This document shows positions 11,214 to 22,814 of a stretch of 64,000 nucleotides of DNA, one piece after another. Source of the stretch: Cocos nucifera (lineage: Eukaryota; Streptophyta; Magnoliopsida; Arecales; Arecaceae); the NCBI GenBank assembly GCA_006176705.1, contig QRFJ01003031.1, forward strand, positions 1-64,000, read 5' to 3'. Both the position numbers and the translations under genes were made by a program. The notes beneath the pieces were generated by a model. The model had not been told where the DNA came from. It worked only from the letters and a program-made list of their open reading frames with translations, and made no database searches. Position 1 is the first letter of the stretch, and every line of letters begins with the position of its first letter.

Positions 11214-13130
11214 ATAGTATCAGGATTAGGTGTGTAAAAATTTATTTAGATCGTTGAGTTATTCGACTAAATTAGTAGATTTAGATATCACAAGAATTGA
11301 TGATTAGATCTAAAATTAAAAAAATAAATATAAAAATTAAAATTAATAATCGTGAGAGTCTAAAATGGTATGAGATACGATACATTAGACTCAGAATAGA
11401 ATTATTCTATGTGTAGTCTAATATAATCATAATTTTTATTTGATTAAAATATAATTTTAATATCTATTTATATATTTTTTTGATCTTATAAATATTTATA
11501 ATCAGATTTAAAAATAAATAAAAATTAAATTTAATTTGTTCATATGAGATATTTGATAGTTGCATGTTTAGACTAGTTGTAGAATATTTCTACGAAAAGG
11601 TCTAGATTTAAATTTATTGATGTGTCAAATTTAAATTTAATTTTTAGATAAATTATGAGATAATTTTAAATCTTAAAAAATATGATGATATGATGTAATA
11701 GCAAAACATGTTTAATTAGATTCAATTTTTATTATATGACATATATGCTTAGATACTAATTAGTTTAATAGGATTAGTTGTATTTCATGATAAGAGGCAT
11801 TCTACACTGGCGTCTGTCTACGTCTACCTATAGAATTAATAGTTTCAGGTTGTAAATTCCTCTCTTTTCATTCGACTGGATGTTCTTTGATGTGGTTAAA
11901 GGGGTGCTGCCGGTTCGAATTCATCGCTTAATGCAGAAAATTAGATAAAACTTACTTTCTGCAGAATCCGCTAAATCCTGAATCCTTGATCTTATTAGCA
12001 TATTTTATTTATGAACTCCGCTAAGACTGAATTAAAATATAAGATTTGAAATATTAGATTATAAATCTAAAATTGAGAATTTTAGATCTAAGACATATTC
12101 ATAATATTGGGTTTGGGCTTGGGTAGCTCAATTAGGTCTAGCGGTTGATCAAATCAAATCAAGAGTTGATTAGAAGGGATCAACACTGCTAAAATTGATC
12201 AGCCTAACAGGATTAAGTCTGGATCAAGATCGAGTAATGTGAGTGGTCGATCAAGCTAAGACCTAATTAGGCCCAGTGGTTAGAGTTTGGATTGTAGGCT
12301 AACCTGATTGATTTTGGCTCAATAATTTGATGTCTAAGGTAAGTTTGGCAGATATGATCGACTGATTTTTAATTGAGAGCTACTCAACTCGAATGCATCC
12401 TTATCGAGTTAATGGCATATCCCTTCCACCGATCTCACTTACCTGGCCATATTTGTTGACTCAGTTCTGATCTAAGGTGGTCAATAATTCGAGCTAACCC
12501 ATGCCACTAGGTTAGTCGTAATGGTTATGACTATGCCAAGTCTAGTTTAATGAGACCTAAATCAAATCATTCTAAGAAAAGATTAAGTCAAGGTCTTCCA
12601 CCATTGTAGATGTTTGGGACCTTCCCGAGGTTGATTATTTTTGGCTTGTTACAGTGGCTCAATTGCACGAAAAAGATGCAACTATATCTATTAGACATTG
12701 GATGCTACAGGCTGGAGGATGGATTGGGCTCAATATTTTGGATATGGTGAGAGACCCAATTAGAAATCCAATCTGTGCAAATGGTGGGTCTGACTTAACT
12801 AAGAAGTGGATCAATATTTCGGACACGGTGAGATTCATGAATTAGAGACCAAGCTGGGGCACACGATGATTAGAGAATCATTGAACAAGAGTTGTTCACT
12901 CATTGGCTAATCCATCACCAATAACTATTAGGTGAGGTGATGAGTAAGTCGGTGGGACTGCACCACCCAGTAAAAATCAATAATCATGGAGATTTTTGCA
13001 TCTCTACAGAAGGTGTATAGGGATCTAAGAAAATAGTGGGAGCTAATTTATTTAAAAATAAGATTTTTAAATAAATTGGTTAAGTCTTAATTACAATATC
13101 TAACTAGAAACATTGACTCTCTATAGGAAA
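11214..13130 (+). other. decayed PBS and leader of element B
   Basis: The PBS position (11215-11227) reads TAGTATCAGGATT, a decayed TGGTATCAGAGCC. The remaining ~1.9 kb is non-coding leader homologous to A 18806-20669. The stem found in A, F and partly C is eroded here (around 11785-11940). No other feature seen. Confidence 0.75.
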
Positions 13131-13960
13131 ATGTCCGCGTCCAACCCATTAGCACGAATCCTTGATACCCACAGACTGACCGGACCAAATTATAAGGATT
13201 GGCTCCAAAACATCAAAATTATTTTGGGTTCTGAGAAGTTAACTCATGTATTGGACCAGGACCCTCCCACCTTACCAACTCATCCATCCGCTGAATAGAG
13301 AGCATCTCTAGATAAGTAGACAGATAAAGATAATAAGGCCAGATACTACATATTGGGCTTGATATCTGATAAACTTTAGCACCAACATGAAGATATCGAA
13401 ACTGCTCATCAAATGGTGGCTCACCTACAGGAGATGTTTGATGAACAGAGTCGTGCAGCCAAGTATCAAGTCACTAAATGACTATTCAAAGCTAAGATGC
13501 ATGATGGGCAGTCAGTCCAAGATGATTGTCTGATGATGATCAAGGACTTAAAAGAGCTTTAGAAGCTCGGAGTGAGGTTGGACTTGGATTTGCGGAATGA
13601 TATAATTCTGTAATCCTTGACTGATGCATACAAGCAGTTCATCATGAACTACCATATGCATAAAGTTCAAAATTTCTTGGCCGATCTTATGAACATGCTG
13701 GTTACTGCTGAGCTTTCCATGAAAGGTTCTAAAGGCTCAGTGCTTGCTATGAAATGAACTTCTTCGAAGAGAAAGTCTTTTGAAAAGAAGAAGAAGTTTG
13801 CGAAAAAGCAGAATGTGAAAGGAGGAAAGAAGAAAAAGACAGAGCTAAAAAAGAAGGCCACTGACAAAGGAAAGTGTTTCCATTGCAACAATGACGGCCA
13901 CTAGAAGCGGAACTGCCCTACTTACCTGGCCACCCTAAAGAAGAAGGAGGCAGATCCTTC
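13131..13960 (+). pseudogene. copia gag pseudogene (element B)
   Basis: Gag start ATG 13131 (MSASNPLAR). The frame has stops at the end of the first ORF (13296-13298), at codon 117 (TGA 13479-13481) and elsewhere. Motifs of copia-type gag remain: NYKDWL, LDQDPPTLP, the EKLG-like helix and the MNYHMHK segment. The zinc knuckle at 13875-13916 keeps all four ligands (CX2CX4HX4C), but the conserved Trp after His is TAG. A lysine-rich tail precedes the knuckle. The codon-117 TGA is shared with A and F. Confidence 0.85.
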
Positions 13961-15277
13961 TAGAGGTATGATCATTATTGAGTCTAACCTTATGGTTTTT
14001 CCTGCATCCAGTTTGGTGCTTGATTCTAGTTCTAGTGCTCACTTGTGCACTTCTGTGCAGGGTCTTGAGGATAGCAGGAGGCTAAGAGGTGATGAGATGA
14101 TCCTGTGCATCAAAAATGGAGCAAGAATTACTACCGTGGCTATGAGAACATACTCTCTTCGACTACCATCTAGTTTAGATTTAGTATTAAAAGACTGTTA
14201 TTATATGCCTGCAGCAAGCAGAAATTTAATTTCTGTTTCTTGCCTTGCATTAGAAGGCTATGTAATTAGTTTTCTTAAAGACCATTGTAATATTCTTTAT
14301 GAAAGAAATAAAATTGCAAATGGTTTTCTTATTAATGGTCTTTATCAATTACATATTGATGTATCTATTTTTAATATCGAGTAAAATGTGAATACCATAA
14401 AATGACCTAGGGATAGTCCAAACGATAGATATCTATGGCACCTAAGACTAGGTCATATAGCAAAAGATAGGATTAACAAATTGAACAAAATTGGGCTATT
14501 AAGTCCATTGACTTTCGAGTCATATCCAATTTGTGAATCCTGTGTTCATGGCAAAATGACTAAGCTCCCTTTTGTAGGACATAGGGAAAGGGCCACGGAT
14601 CTTCTTGCCCTAGTGCGTACTGATGTGTGCGGCCCATTTGATGTATAGACTAGAGGCAACCTAGTCTACTTCATAACCTTTATCGATGATTTATCTAGGT
14701 ATGGGTATGTGTATCTTATGAGACATAAGTCTGAAGCCTTTGAAAAGTTCAAAGAATTTAAACATGAAGTAGAAAAGCAAATTAAAAAATTTATTAAGGT
14801 TCTTCGATCAGATCGAGGAGGTGAATACCTTAGTTGGAAATTGCTGGACTATCTCAAGGAAAATGGCATAGTCTCTTAATGGACTCCACCTGAAATACCT
14901 CAACTCAATAGGGTTTTAGAGCGGAGGAACCGAATTCTATTAGATATGGTCCGATCCATGATGAGCTTCACAAACCTCCCTGATTTTCTTTGGGGATATT
15001 GTTTGTTAATTGCTATATACTTACTGAATAGGGTTCCATATAAAACCATTCCTACCACACTGTAAGAGATATGGCATGGTAAGAAACTAAGTCTGCTCAT
15101 CTCAGAATTTGGGGTTATCCGGCTCATGTCAAAAGACTATAAGCGGACAAGTTAGACTTTAGATCCTTCAAAGCTCGATTTATAGGATATCCTAAATAGT
15201 CAATAGGATATTATTTCTACATTCTAGAAGATCATAATGTAATTATGAGTCAACATGCCATTTTTCTTAAAAAATAG
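13961..15277 (+). pseudogene. copia protease and integrase pseudogene (element B)
   Basis: The protease frame 13968-14384 contains the active-site segment, but reads DSSSSAH where A and F read DSGSSAH: the catalytic-loop Gly is Ser. The pre-integrase HHCC finger (HLRLGH, then CESC; here ICESCVHGKM) and integrase core follow from about 14400 with stops, including TAG in the segment after the first catalytic Asp (14646-14648) and TAA before the PGTPQLN-like segment (about 14877). The product would insert element DNA into the genome; this copy cannot. The frame ends at TAG 15275-15277, a stop shared with A and F. Confidence 0.85.
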
Positions 15278-16504
15278 TTTATTCAAGATGGCGGCATTGG
15301 AAAGCAGATCAAGCTCGAAGAGAAAGTCTCACAGGAGCAACGAGCTAAAGATGAAATGGAACCAAATTAGATTGAGCCAATCCATTCACTACCTCCTCCA
15401 CCTTATAGATCGAAAAGGGTTTTCTGTCCTCCTGAGAGGTACTTAGGTACTATTTCAAAGGATGTAGAGGAAATGTTTTTCGTAGGAAATGGGGTTCATG
15501 GTGATCCCAAAACCTATAACGAGGCGATATCAGATATCGACTCTAAGGAATGGTTAGAGGCAATGAAGTCAGAAATTGACTTGATGCACTCAAACCAAGT
15601 ATGGACCTTGGTAGATCCACCAGAAGGTATAGTACCTATTAGGTATAAATGGATCTACAAGAGAAAGATTGGTGCAGATGGAAATATGAAGACATTCAAG
15701 GCTAGATTAGTGGCAAAAGGTTATTGTCAATGCAAAGGCATTGACTATCAGAATACCTTCTTGTTAGTAGCTATGCTAAAATCCATCCGCACATTGCTTA
15801 CTGTTGTAGCCTATTTCGATTATGAAACATGAAAAATGGACGTAAAAATGACGTTCTTAAATGGATATCTTGAGGAAGATATCTATATGGAACAGCCGCT
15901 AGGTTTCACATCCGGTGATGATGATCACAAGGTATGCAAGCTGCAAAGATCCATATATAGAATTAAGCAAGCATCTTAGAGCTGGAACACTCGTTTTAGT
16001 GATGTGATCAAACTATTTGGTTTCATCAAAAATAAGGAGCCATGTGTCTTCAGAAAGATCAGTGGGAGCGCTGTTGTTTTTCTCGTATTGTACGTGGATG
16101 ACATCTTCCTTTTTGGAAATGATATTCCCATGTTGACCATAGTTAAAATGTGGTTATCTAAAGAATTCTCCATGAAAGATAGAGGAGAAGCATCCTTTAT
16201 TCTAGAAATTAAGGTCTATAGAGATAGACCAAATAGGATGCTAGGACTTTCATAGAAAATGTACATAGAATAAGTGCTAAAAAGGTTTAGCATGGAAAAC
16301 TCTAAGAGGGGCTTAGTACCCTTCGGGCATGAAATTCATCTTTCTAAGAAGATGTGCCCTAGTACACCTGAGAAAATAGAACGCATGAGCAAGATCCCTA
16401 TGCTTCAATAATAGGGAGTCTCATGTATGCCATGTTATGTACATGACCTGATATAGCCCATGCTATGAGTGTCACGAGCAGATATCAATCAAATTCAGAT
16501 GAAG
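15278..16504 (+). pseudogene. copia reverse transcriptase pseudogene, 5' part (element B)
   Basis: Open pieces 15473-15832 and 16004-16255 carry typical copia RT motifs: EAMKSEIDLMHSNQVW, WIYKRKIGADG, FKARLVAKGY and LYVDDIFLFGND (the YVDD active site). Trp is replaced by TGA before MDVKMTFLNG, and Gln/Trp codons elsewhere are stops. Unlike A and F, B keeps the reading frame at three sites: near 15420 (RSKRVFCPPERYLG), near 15763 (TFLLVAML) and near 16060 (FRKISGSAVVF). The coding region is cut at 16504 by element A and resumes at 26913. Confidence 0.85.
16500..16504. repeat. target-site duplication of A, left copy (TGAAG)
   Basis: TGAAG here and at 26913-26917. The uninterrupted site in A's own RNase H region (about 24041-24046) reads GGTGAAGAACAC, confirming that A entered B at this codon. 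Confidence 0.95.
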
Positions 16505-17828
16505 TGTTAGACATATGTGCCCTAGAAGCTAAAATTGGCTGACACTTGCAATACACTTCTTGGGGCAAAATTATAATTTTGACTATAATTAATAAAATGG
16601 GTTATTTTCTATCACATATGTGTATTTAGTGTCTGTGATACATCCTTTGATTTAATGGTAATGATAATTCATATTTTCAAGAGTTGAAAATTTAAGACAT
16701 GAATAATCATTATTAACTCATAAAATGCTCCCGACCATAGGATCATCACGAGGATGGTGATTGATCCGGAAGGTTGGTGTACAATCGCTTCTCTTTAGTA
16801 GATGAGTCTTGAGTCTACGGTGTGGAGACACCGGAGCGAGAGTACAGGTACTCGTTAGAGAACGAGGGCACTGAGCGTGACCACCTCGAGTAGTCATTAG
16901 GGAGTCTACCTTCTCGTCAATGACTGACTCGATGCTGCAGTAGTGTGTCTGGTTCTTTGACCTGAGATGCATCGGCAGTTCACCTTGAGGGTGTTATAGT
17001 TTGACTACACCATTACTCGGTCTCCTAGCCATATGGAACCCTGAGGTGTATGTTGGCTATAGCATGTTCATTGTAGGAACTGGATTGCATCAAGATGGAA
17101 TCTATCTACCTCGGTGGTAGAGGAGCAGCCCTATGATGATCATGAGAATCAAGTCCAGAAGCCCATGGCCATGGCAGAGTGAAATAATAGAAAGAGTTTC
17201 TATTTAGATTTTCACATCGGACTTGAATCGAATGATTACATCATATGACAGAGACTAGGGTTTGACGAGTTCACCTTAACCCTAATCTGATCGGGGCTCA
17301 AGATAGAAGAACTTAATCACACAGGTAGCTGCACCAAGAGGTTCGCATTCAGCTCTGATGGGTTGCCACCATATACTGCTAGGTGTCACTGGTGGATTTT
17401 GGGAGCAATTAGAATGATTTAGATGATCGATCATTCTAGCTGTTCGAATCAGAAGAGTTCTGATCCATCGAAAGGAGTTTCGATGATGTCGATGATAGAG
17501 ATCATGACATATCCCATTACCATACAGAACTGAACCTAACTGGGTCACACAAACAAGGGTTTGAATCTGGTGCTCATCAATTGAACTGATCTAGTTCAAT
17601 TGATCTGAATGAGATTCAATTAGGTTCAAGGAAATCGTGCTAGCACTCGATTGAACCTAACGTTCTTCTTTTACTATCATAAATAAGTTGTCCTGACTGA
17701 GCCAAAGGAGTTTGTGCTCAATCAGAGGCCTTCATATGGTCTGACTGGAGGTTGTCCAAGTCAGAAAAGGTTGTCTTATTTTGTAAGACATTACCTGCCA
17801 TTTTTGGTCACCTGCCATTTCTTGTTCT

Positions 17829-17894
17829 TTGACTTTGGTCAAAAGTCTACCTTTGACTGGTCAAATGTTGACCATTGACACTTTGACTTTTGAC
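17829..17894 (+). promoter_or_regulatory. cluster of eight W-box (TTGAC) cores in U3 of A
   Basis: TTGAC occurs at 17829, 17853, 17868, 17875, 17883 and 17890 and as GTCAA at 17838 and 17860, all within 66 bases, about 310 bases before the TATA box. TTGAC is the core bound by plant WRKY factors. The same cluster is in A's 3' LTR (about 25955-26018) and both LTRs of F (about 49443-49510 and 57592-57662), and in reduced form in B, C and G. Function is inferred. Confidence 0.6.
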
Positions 17895-18205
17895 CACATG
17901 TCATGCACCTATTGGAGAGCTGGTGGGGGCCTGTCCCCCTGCCAGAACCTGGCAAGGAGGAAGGGCGCACGCCACCCAGGGTGGCGTGTGCCCAAGTTGG
18001 AGGCGCCTAGGAGTCCTTGTTGGACAAGGACTCCATCTCCTTTTTGGATTCCAATTAGAGTTCTCCTAAGAACCAACTTTGACTGGTCTTAGGCACCCTC
18101 TAAGGAGGAATCCAGGGGACTCTATTCCCACCAATCAGATTTAGATCTGATTTCACAAAGGGTTGTGATTGGTTGGGAAGAAGAGGAGTTGGATCACGCA
18201 TAGTC

Positions 18206-18213
18206 TATAAATA
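18206..18213 (+). promoter_or_regulatory. TATA box of A 5' LTR
   Basis: TATAAATA in the context GTCTATAAATAAGACCC. Equivalent boxes are at 26332-26339 (A 3' LTR), 29205-29212 (B 3' LTR), 57267-57274 and 49130-49137 (F, minus strand). Confidence 0.75.
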
Positions 18214-18792
18214 AGACCCTGCGCCCAACTCAAGAGTATCTAAAAATTCCCATGCCCCAAGGCTGCCTCTCTCCCTCCTCCTCCATGCCAAGTCCATCTT
18301 CTCCCTCTCCTCTCCACGTCCAAAAGTGTTTTGGATCTTGGTTGGTGCAATCTCAGATCAAGAGAAAGGCGATCAGAAAGCTAAGAAGGCTGCGCTGCTG
18401 CAAAGGACAACTGCTGATCTTCAAAAGAGTTTTGAAGATCCTCCAGATCAGATCCAGATCTAATTTTTGGAGACATGATAGAGAAGAAGAGGATCTCCAG
18501 ATCCAGCCGAGTGGATACCGGTAGAGGCCAGGCACTTGCGTGGCTAGATCCAGAACCTTCCGCTGCTTACAGGATCATCAACTGGGTAATAGGATTACCC
18601 ACATCAAGGTAAATTAAATTTGATTTAATTTATCTTAGATTTTATTTTATTTTATTAAAATAATAAGAATTAGATCTAAAACATATCTAAGATCTGATTT
18701 AGATTAAAGAGAAAAATTTTTGAAAATATATCTCTTGATCTGATCAGATCTGAACGAACCTGGATTCGAGAAAATCAGGATTTTCCTTCAAC

Positions 18793-18805
18793 TGGTATCA
18801 GAGCC
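18793..18805 (+). other. primer binding site of A (initiator tRNA-Met type)
   Basis: TGGTATCAGAGCC, complementary to the 3' end of plant tRNA-iMet, two bases after the 5' LTR. This is the usual Ty1/copia PBS. Confidence 0.95.
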
Positions 18806-20669
18806 AAGGTTCTAAAAGTATTTAGATTTGATTTTAAATTTATTTTAATTAGAAAATAAGTGATTTCAGATGTCACATGAGATGTGATCAGATCTGAAAT
18901 TAGAAAAAATTAAAATTAAATGATTTGGATCTAAGATTAGAAAATATGCATGACTAGTTCTAAAATAGAATAGTTCTATAGAATAGTCTTGCATGTTTTC
19001 AATTTAATTTGATTAAATTATATTTTAGATCTATTTATTTACTATTTTTTGATATTATAATTATTATAATAATATCTAAAAAATAGTAAATAAAAATTAT
19101 TTAATTTTAAACATCATATGAGATATGATTGATGCATGTCTAGACTAGTTGTAGAATAGTTCTACATAATTGTCTAGATTAGAATTTATTTTGATAAGAT
19201 CAATTTAAATCTAATTTTTTAGATTATTATGAGATAATTTAGATCTGAAAAATATGCATGATTCGATACATGAGATGTATGCAAAATATGCCATGATTAG
19301 ATCTAATTTGTATATGAGATATATGATATAGATCTAAAATTGTTTTGTAGTATTACATGTTCCTGATTAAGGCGTTCCTCTTGGCCGTCCGGTCATAAGA
19401 ATGAAGAAGGGTTTAAAGGCCCTCTCTTTCCATCTGATGGGGTGTTCTTATGACATGTAGGGGTGCTGTGCATTCATCCTTAATCAGAAACTCCAAAACT
19501 TACTTTCTGCAAAACCCTAGATCCTGAAAACCCTAGGATTTATTGTGCATATTTTGTTTATGAACCCTACTTAATTAAGAATTAAGATTATGAAATATTA
19601 ATTAGATCTAAAATTGAGAATTTTAGATCTAAGACATATTCATAATACTGGGTTCGGGCTTGGGTAGCTCAATTAGGTCTAAGCGGTTGATCAAACCGAA
19701 TCAAGAGTTGGTTAGATGGGATCAACAATGCTTAAATTGACCAGCCTAATAGGATTAAGTCTGGGTCAAGATCGAGTCACGATCAAGCAAGACCTAATTA
19801 GGCTCAGAGGTTAGAGTCTGGATTGTAGGCTAACCCAATTGGTTCTGGCTCAACAATTTGGTGTCTAAGGTAAGTTTGGCACATACGACCGACTGGTTTT
19901 TAATTGGAAGCTACTCGATCCTGAATGCATTCTTGTACGAGTTAATGGCATATTCCTTCCACCGATCTCACTTACCTGGCCATATCTGTTGACACAGTTC
20001 TGATCTGAGGTGGTCAATAATCCGAGCTAACCCATGCCACTAGGTTAGTCATAATTGTTATGACTATGAGCCAAGTCTAGTTTAATGAGACCTGAATCAA
20101 TTCTCCCTAAGAAAAGATTAAGTCTGAGGTCTTCCACCATTGTAGATGTGCGGGCCCTTCCCGAGGGTTGATTGTTCTCGACTGGATACAGTGGCTCAGT
20201 TGCACCGGAAAGATGCAACCATGTCTATTAGGCATTGGATGCTATGGGCTGGAGGATGAGTTGGGCTCAATATTTTGGATACGGTGAGAGACTCAATTAG
20301 GAATCCAGTCTGTGCAAATGGTGGGTCTGACTTAACTAAGGAGTGGATCAATATTCTAGGATACGGTGAGATTCATGAATTAGAGACCAAGTTTGGGTGC
20401 ACCATGATTAGAGAATCATTGAACAAGAGTTGTTCACTCATTGGCTAACCCATCACCAATAACTATTAGGTGAGGTGATGAGTCAGTTGGTGAGACCGCA
20501 CCACCCACTAGAAATCATTAATTATGGAGATTTTTGCATCTCTACAGAGGGAGTGTAGGGATCCAAGAAAATAGTGGGAGCTAATTTGTTTAAAAATAAA
20601 ATTCCCTAAATAAATTGGTCAAGTCATAATTACAGTATCTAACTAGAATCTTTGACTCTCTATAGAAAA
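18806..20669 (+). other. 1.86-kb leader (5' UTR) of element A
   Basis: No supported gene. The leader is conserved in position and length in C and F, and contains a strong inverted-repeat structure at 19363-19487. Several short upstream ATGs are present. Confidence 0.8.
19363..19487 (+). other. conserved nested inverted repeat in A leader (candidate RNA structure)
   Basis: Outer arms CTGATTAAGG (19363-19372) and CCTTAATCAG (19478-19487) pair perfectly. Inner arms GTCATAAGAA (19392-19401) and TTCTTATGAC (19445-19454) also pair perfectly. F has the same arms at 55985-55994/56100-56109 and 56019-56028/56070-56079; C has them at 29822-29831 and about 29917-29931 with some changes. By position it could be a packaging or dimerisation signal; that is inference. 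Confidence 0.6.
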
Positions 20670-21500
20670 ATGTCTGCATCCAACCCATTGGCACGTATCC
20701 TGGACACACATAGACTGACCGGACCCAATTATAAAGATTGGCTCAGGAACTATAAAATCATTTTGGGTTTCGAGAAGTTAACCCATGTATTGGACCAGGA
20801 CCCTCCCACCTTACCAGCCCGTCCATCCACTGAACAGAGAGCATCTCTAGAAAAATGGATAGACGAAGATAATAAGGCCAGATATTACATGTTGGGCTCG
20901 ATGTCTGATGAGCTCCAGTGCCAACATGAAGATATCGGGACTGCTCGCCAAATGTTGGCTCACCTGTAGGAGATGTTTGGTGAACAGAGTCGCGCAGCCA
21001 AATATCAAGTCACGAAATGACTTTTTAAGGCTAAGATGCGTGATGGGCAGTCAGTCCAAGATCACTGTCTGATGATGATCAAGGACTTGGAAGAGCTTGA
21101 GAAGCTCGGTGTGAAGTTAGACTTGGATCTGCAGAACGATATTATTCTGCAATCCTTGACTGATGCATATGGGCAATTCATCATGAATTACCACATGCAT
21201 AAACTTCAAAATTCCTTGGCCGAATTAATGAACATGCTGGTCACCGCTGAGCTTTCTATGAAAGATTCTAAAGGCTCAGTTCTTGCTATGGAATGGACTT
21301 CTTCCAAAAGAAAGTCTTTTGGAAAGAAAAAGAAGTCTGCAAAAAAGTAGATGGAAGAAGAAAAGAAGAAGAAGGCAGAGCCGAAGAAGAAGGCCGATGT
21401 CAAAGAAAAGTATTTCCATTGCAACAGCGACGGCCACTTGAAAGCGGAATTGCCCTACTTACCTGGCCACCCTGAAGAACAAGAAGGAAGGTCCTTCTGG
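20670..21500 (+). pseudogene. copia gag (element A), interrupted
   Basis: Starts at ATG 20670 (MSASNPLAR). A TTG 18 bases upstream is in frame but has no support as a start. Motifs: NYKDWLRNYKII, LDQDPPTLPARPS, the DLEELEKLGVKLDLDL helix and the MNYHMHKLQ segment. In-frame stops are TAG 20967-20969 (CAG in F), TGA 21018-21020 (shared with B and F) and TAG 21348-21350 (CAA in F). Each is explained by a C-to-T change. The zinc knuckle from 21411 has Tyr for its first Cys, and a one-base insertion after the His shifts the frame, so nucleic-acid binding would be lost. The remaining length equals the gag of F. Confidence 0.9.
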
Positions 21501-21504
21501 AGGT

Positions 21505-21816
21505 ATGCTCGTTATTGAGTCTAACCTTACGGTTTCTTCTGCATCCAGTTGGGTGCTTGACTCTGGTTCTAGTGCTCATCTGTGCACTTCCATGCAGGGT
21601 CTTGAGGATAGCAGGAGGCTGAGGGATGGAGACATGATCCTACGCATCGATAATGGAGCAAGAGTTGCTGCAGTAGCCGTGGGAACATACCCTCTTCGAT
21701 TACCATCTGGTTTAGACTTAGTTTTGAAAGACTGTTATTATGTGCCTGCAGCTAGCAGGAATTTGATTTCTGTTTCATGCTTAGCACAAGAAGGCTTATG
21801 TGATCACCTTCTTTAA
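21505..21816 (+). pseudogene. copia aspartic protease segment (element A)
   Basis: The frame covers the retropepsin region that would cut the Gag-Pol polyprotein. The catalytic motif DSGSSAH sits at about residues 20-26 (WVLDSGSSAHLCTSM), followed by the strand segment RIDNGARVAAVAVGTYPLRL and KDCYYVPAASRNLISVSCL. The frame breaks near 21797, where A has one extra base relative to F (the GAAGG-TTATGTG region), so protease and integrase are no longer joined in A. Confidence 0.85.
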
Positions 21817-21836
21817 GGACCATTGTAACATTCTTT

Positions 21837-22814
21837 ATGAAAGAAATAAAATTGCAAATGGTTTTCTTATTAATGGTCTTTATCAGCTACATATTGATGT
21901 ATCCTGTTCTAACTATCGAGCAAAACGTGAATGCCAAACGACCTAGGGATAGTCCAAATGATAGATATCTATGGCACCTGAGATTAGGTCATATAGCAGA
22001 AGATAGGATCAACAAATTGGAGAAAAATGGGCTATTGAGTCCATTGACTTTCGAGTCATATCCAACTTGTGAATCTTGTCTTCAAGGCAAAATGACTAAA
22101 CTTCCTTTTGTAGGACATGGGGAAAGGGCCACAGATCTCCTTGCCCTAGTACATACTGATGTGTGCGGCCCATTTGATGTGCCGACTAGAGGCAATTTTA
22201 TCTACTTCATTATCTTTACCGATGATCTATCTAGGTATGGGTATGTGTATCTTATGAGACACAAGTCTGAAGCTTTTGAAAAGTTCAAAGAATTCAGACA
22301 TGAAGTAGAAAAATAAACTGAAAAACCCATTAAGGTTCTTCGATCAGATCGAGGAGGTGAATACCTTAGCCAAAAATTCCTAGACTATCTCAAGGAAAAT
22401 GGCATAGTCTCTCAATGGACTCCACCAGGAACACCTCAACTCAATGGGGTTTCAGAATGGAGAAATCAGACTCTATTGGATATGGTCCGATCCATGATGA
22501 GCTTCACAGACCTCCCTGATTTTCTTTGGGGACACTCATTGTTAACTTCAATTTATCTACTGAATAGGGTTCCCTCTAAAACCGTTCCTACCACACCGTA
22601 TGAGATATGGCACGGTAAGAAACCAAGTCTGAGTCATCTCAGAATTTGGGGTTGTCCGGCTCATGTCAAAAGACAACAAGCGGACAAGTTAGAGTTTAGG
22701 TCCTTCAGAGCTCGATTCATAGGATATCCTAAAGAGTCATTAGGATACTATTTCTACATTCCAGAAGACCACAATGTGATTGTGAGTCGACATGCCATCT
22801 TTCTTGAAAAATAG
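21837..22814 (+). pseudogene. copia integrase (element A), two in-frame stops
   Basis: The pre-integrase zinc finger is visible as HLRLGH ... CESC. The rve core carries D in HTDVCGPF, D in FTDDLSRYGYVYL and E in LNGVSEWRN, in the DDE order expected for copia integrase. TAA at 22314-22316 replaces a Gln codon (CAA in F). The frame then runs on to TAG 22812-22814, after FLEK. That TAG is found at the same codon in B (15275-15277) and F (52660-52662). Downstream segments LRIWGCPAHVKR and FIGYPKESLGYYFY are typical of the C-terminal integrase region of plant copia elements. Confidence 0.9.

Larger units (their letters stand above)
16505..18790 (+). repeat. 5' LTR of element A
   Basis: 2286 bases, TGTTAGACATATG...CCTTCA. 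The U3 contains the TTGAC array at 17829-17894 and TATAAATA at 18206-18213; transcription should start a short way downstream. The small open frames inside it are not supported as genes. Confidence 0.95.

Noticed and set aside
13113..13130. Extension of copia gag to an upstream in-frame TTG (also at 20652 and 54825)
   Set aside because: TTG is not an expected plant start; the ATG of MSASN is conserved in all copies.
17282..17548. Repeated ~88-codon frames in the copia LTRs (also at 25406, 57940, 31746)
   Set aside because: They recur only because the LTRs are homologous; no domain, and they lie in U3.
18793..18805. tRNA-like sequence at the PBS
   Set aside because: Only the 13-base complement to the tRNA 3' end is present; there is no tRNA gene. 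No tRNA or rRNA gene was recognised anywhere in the window.
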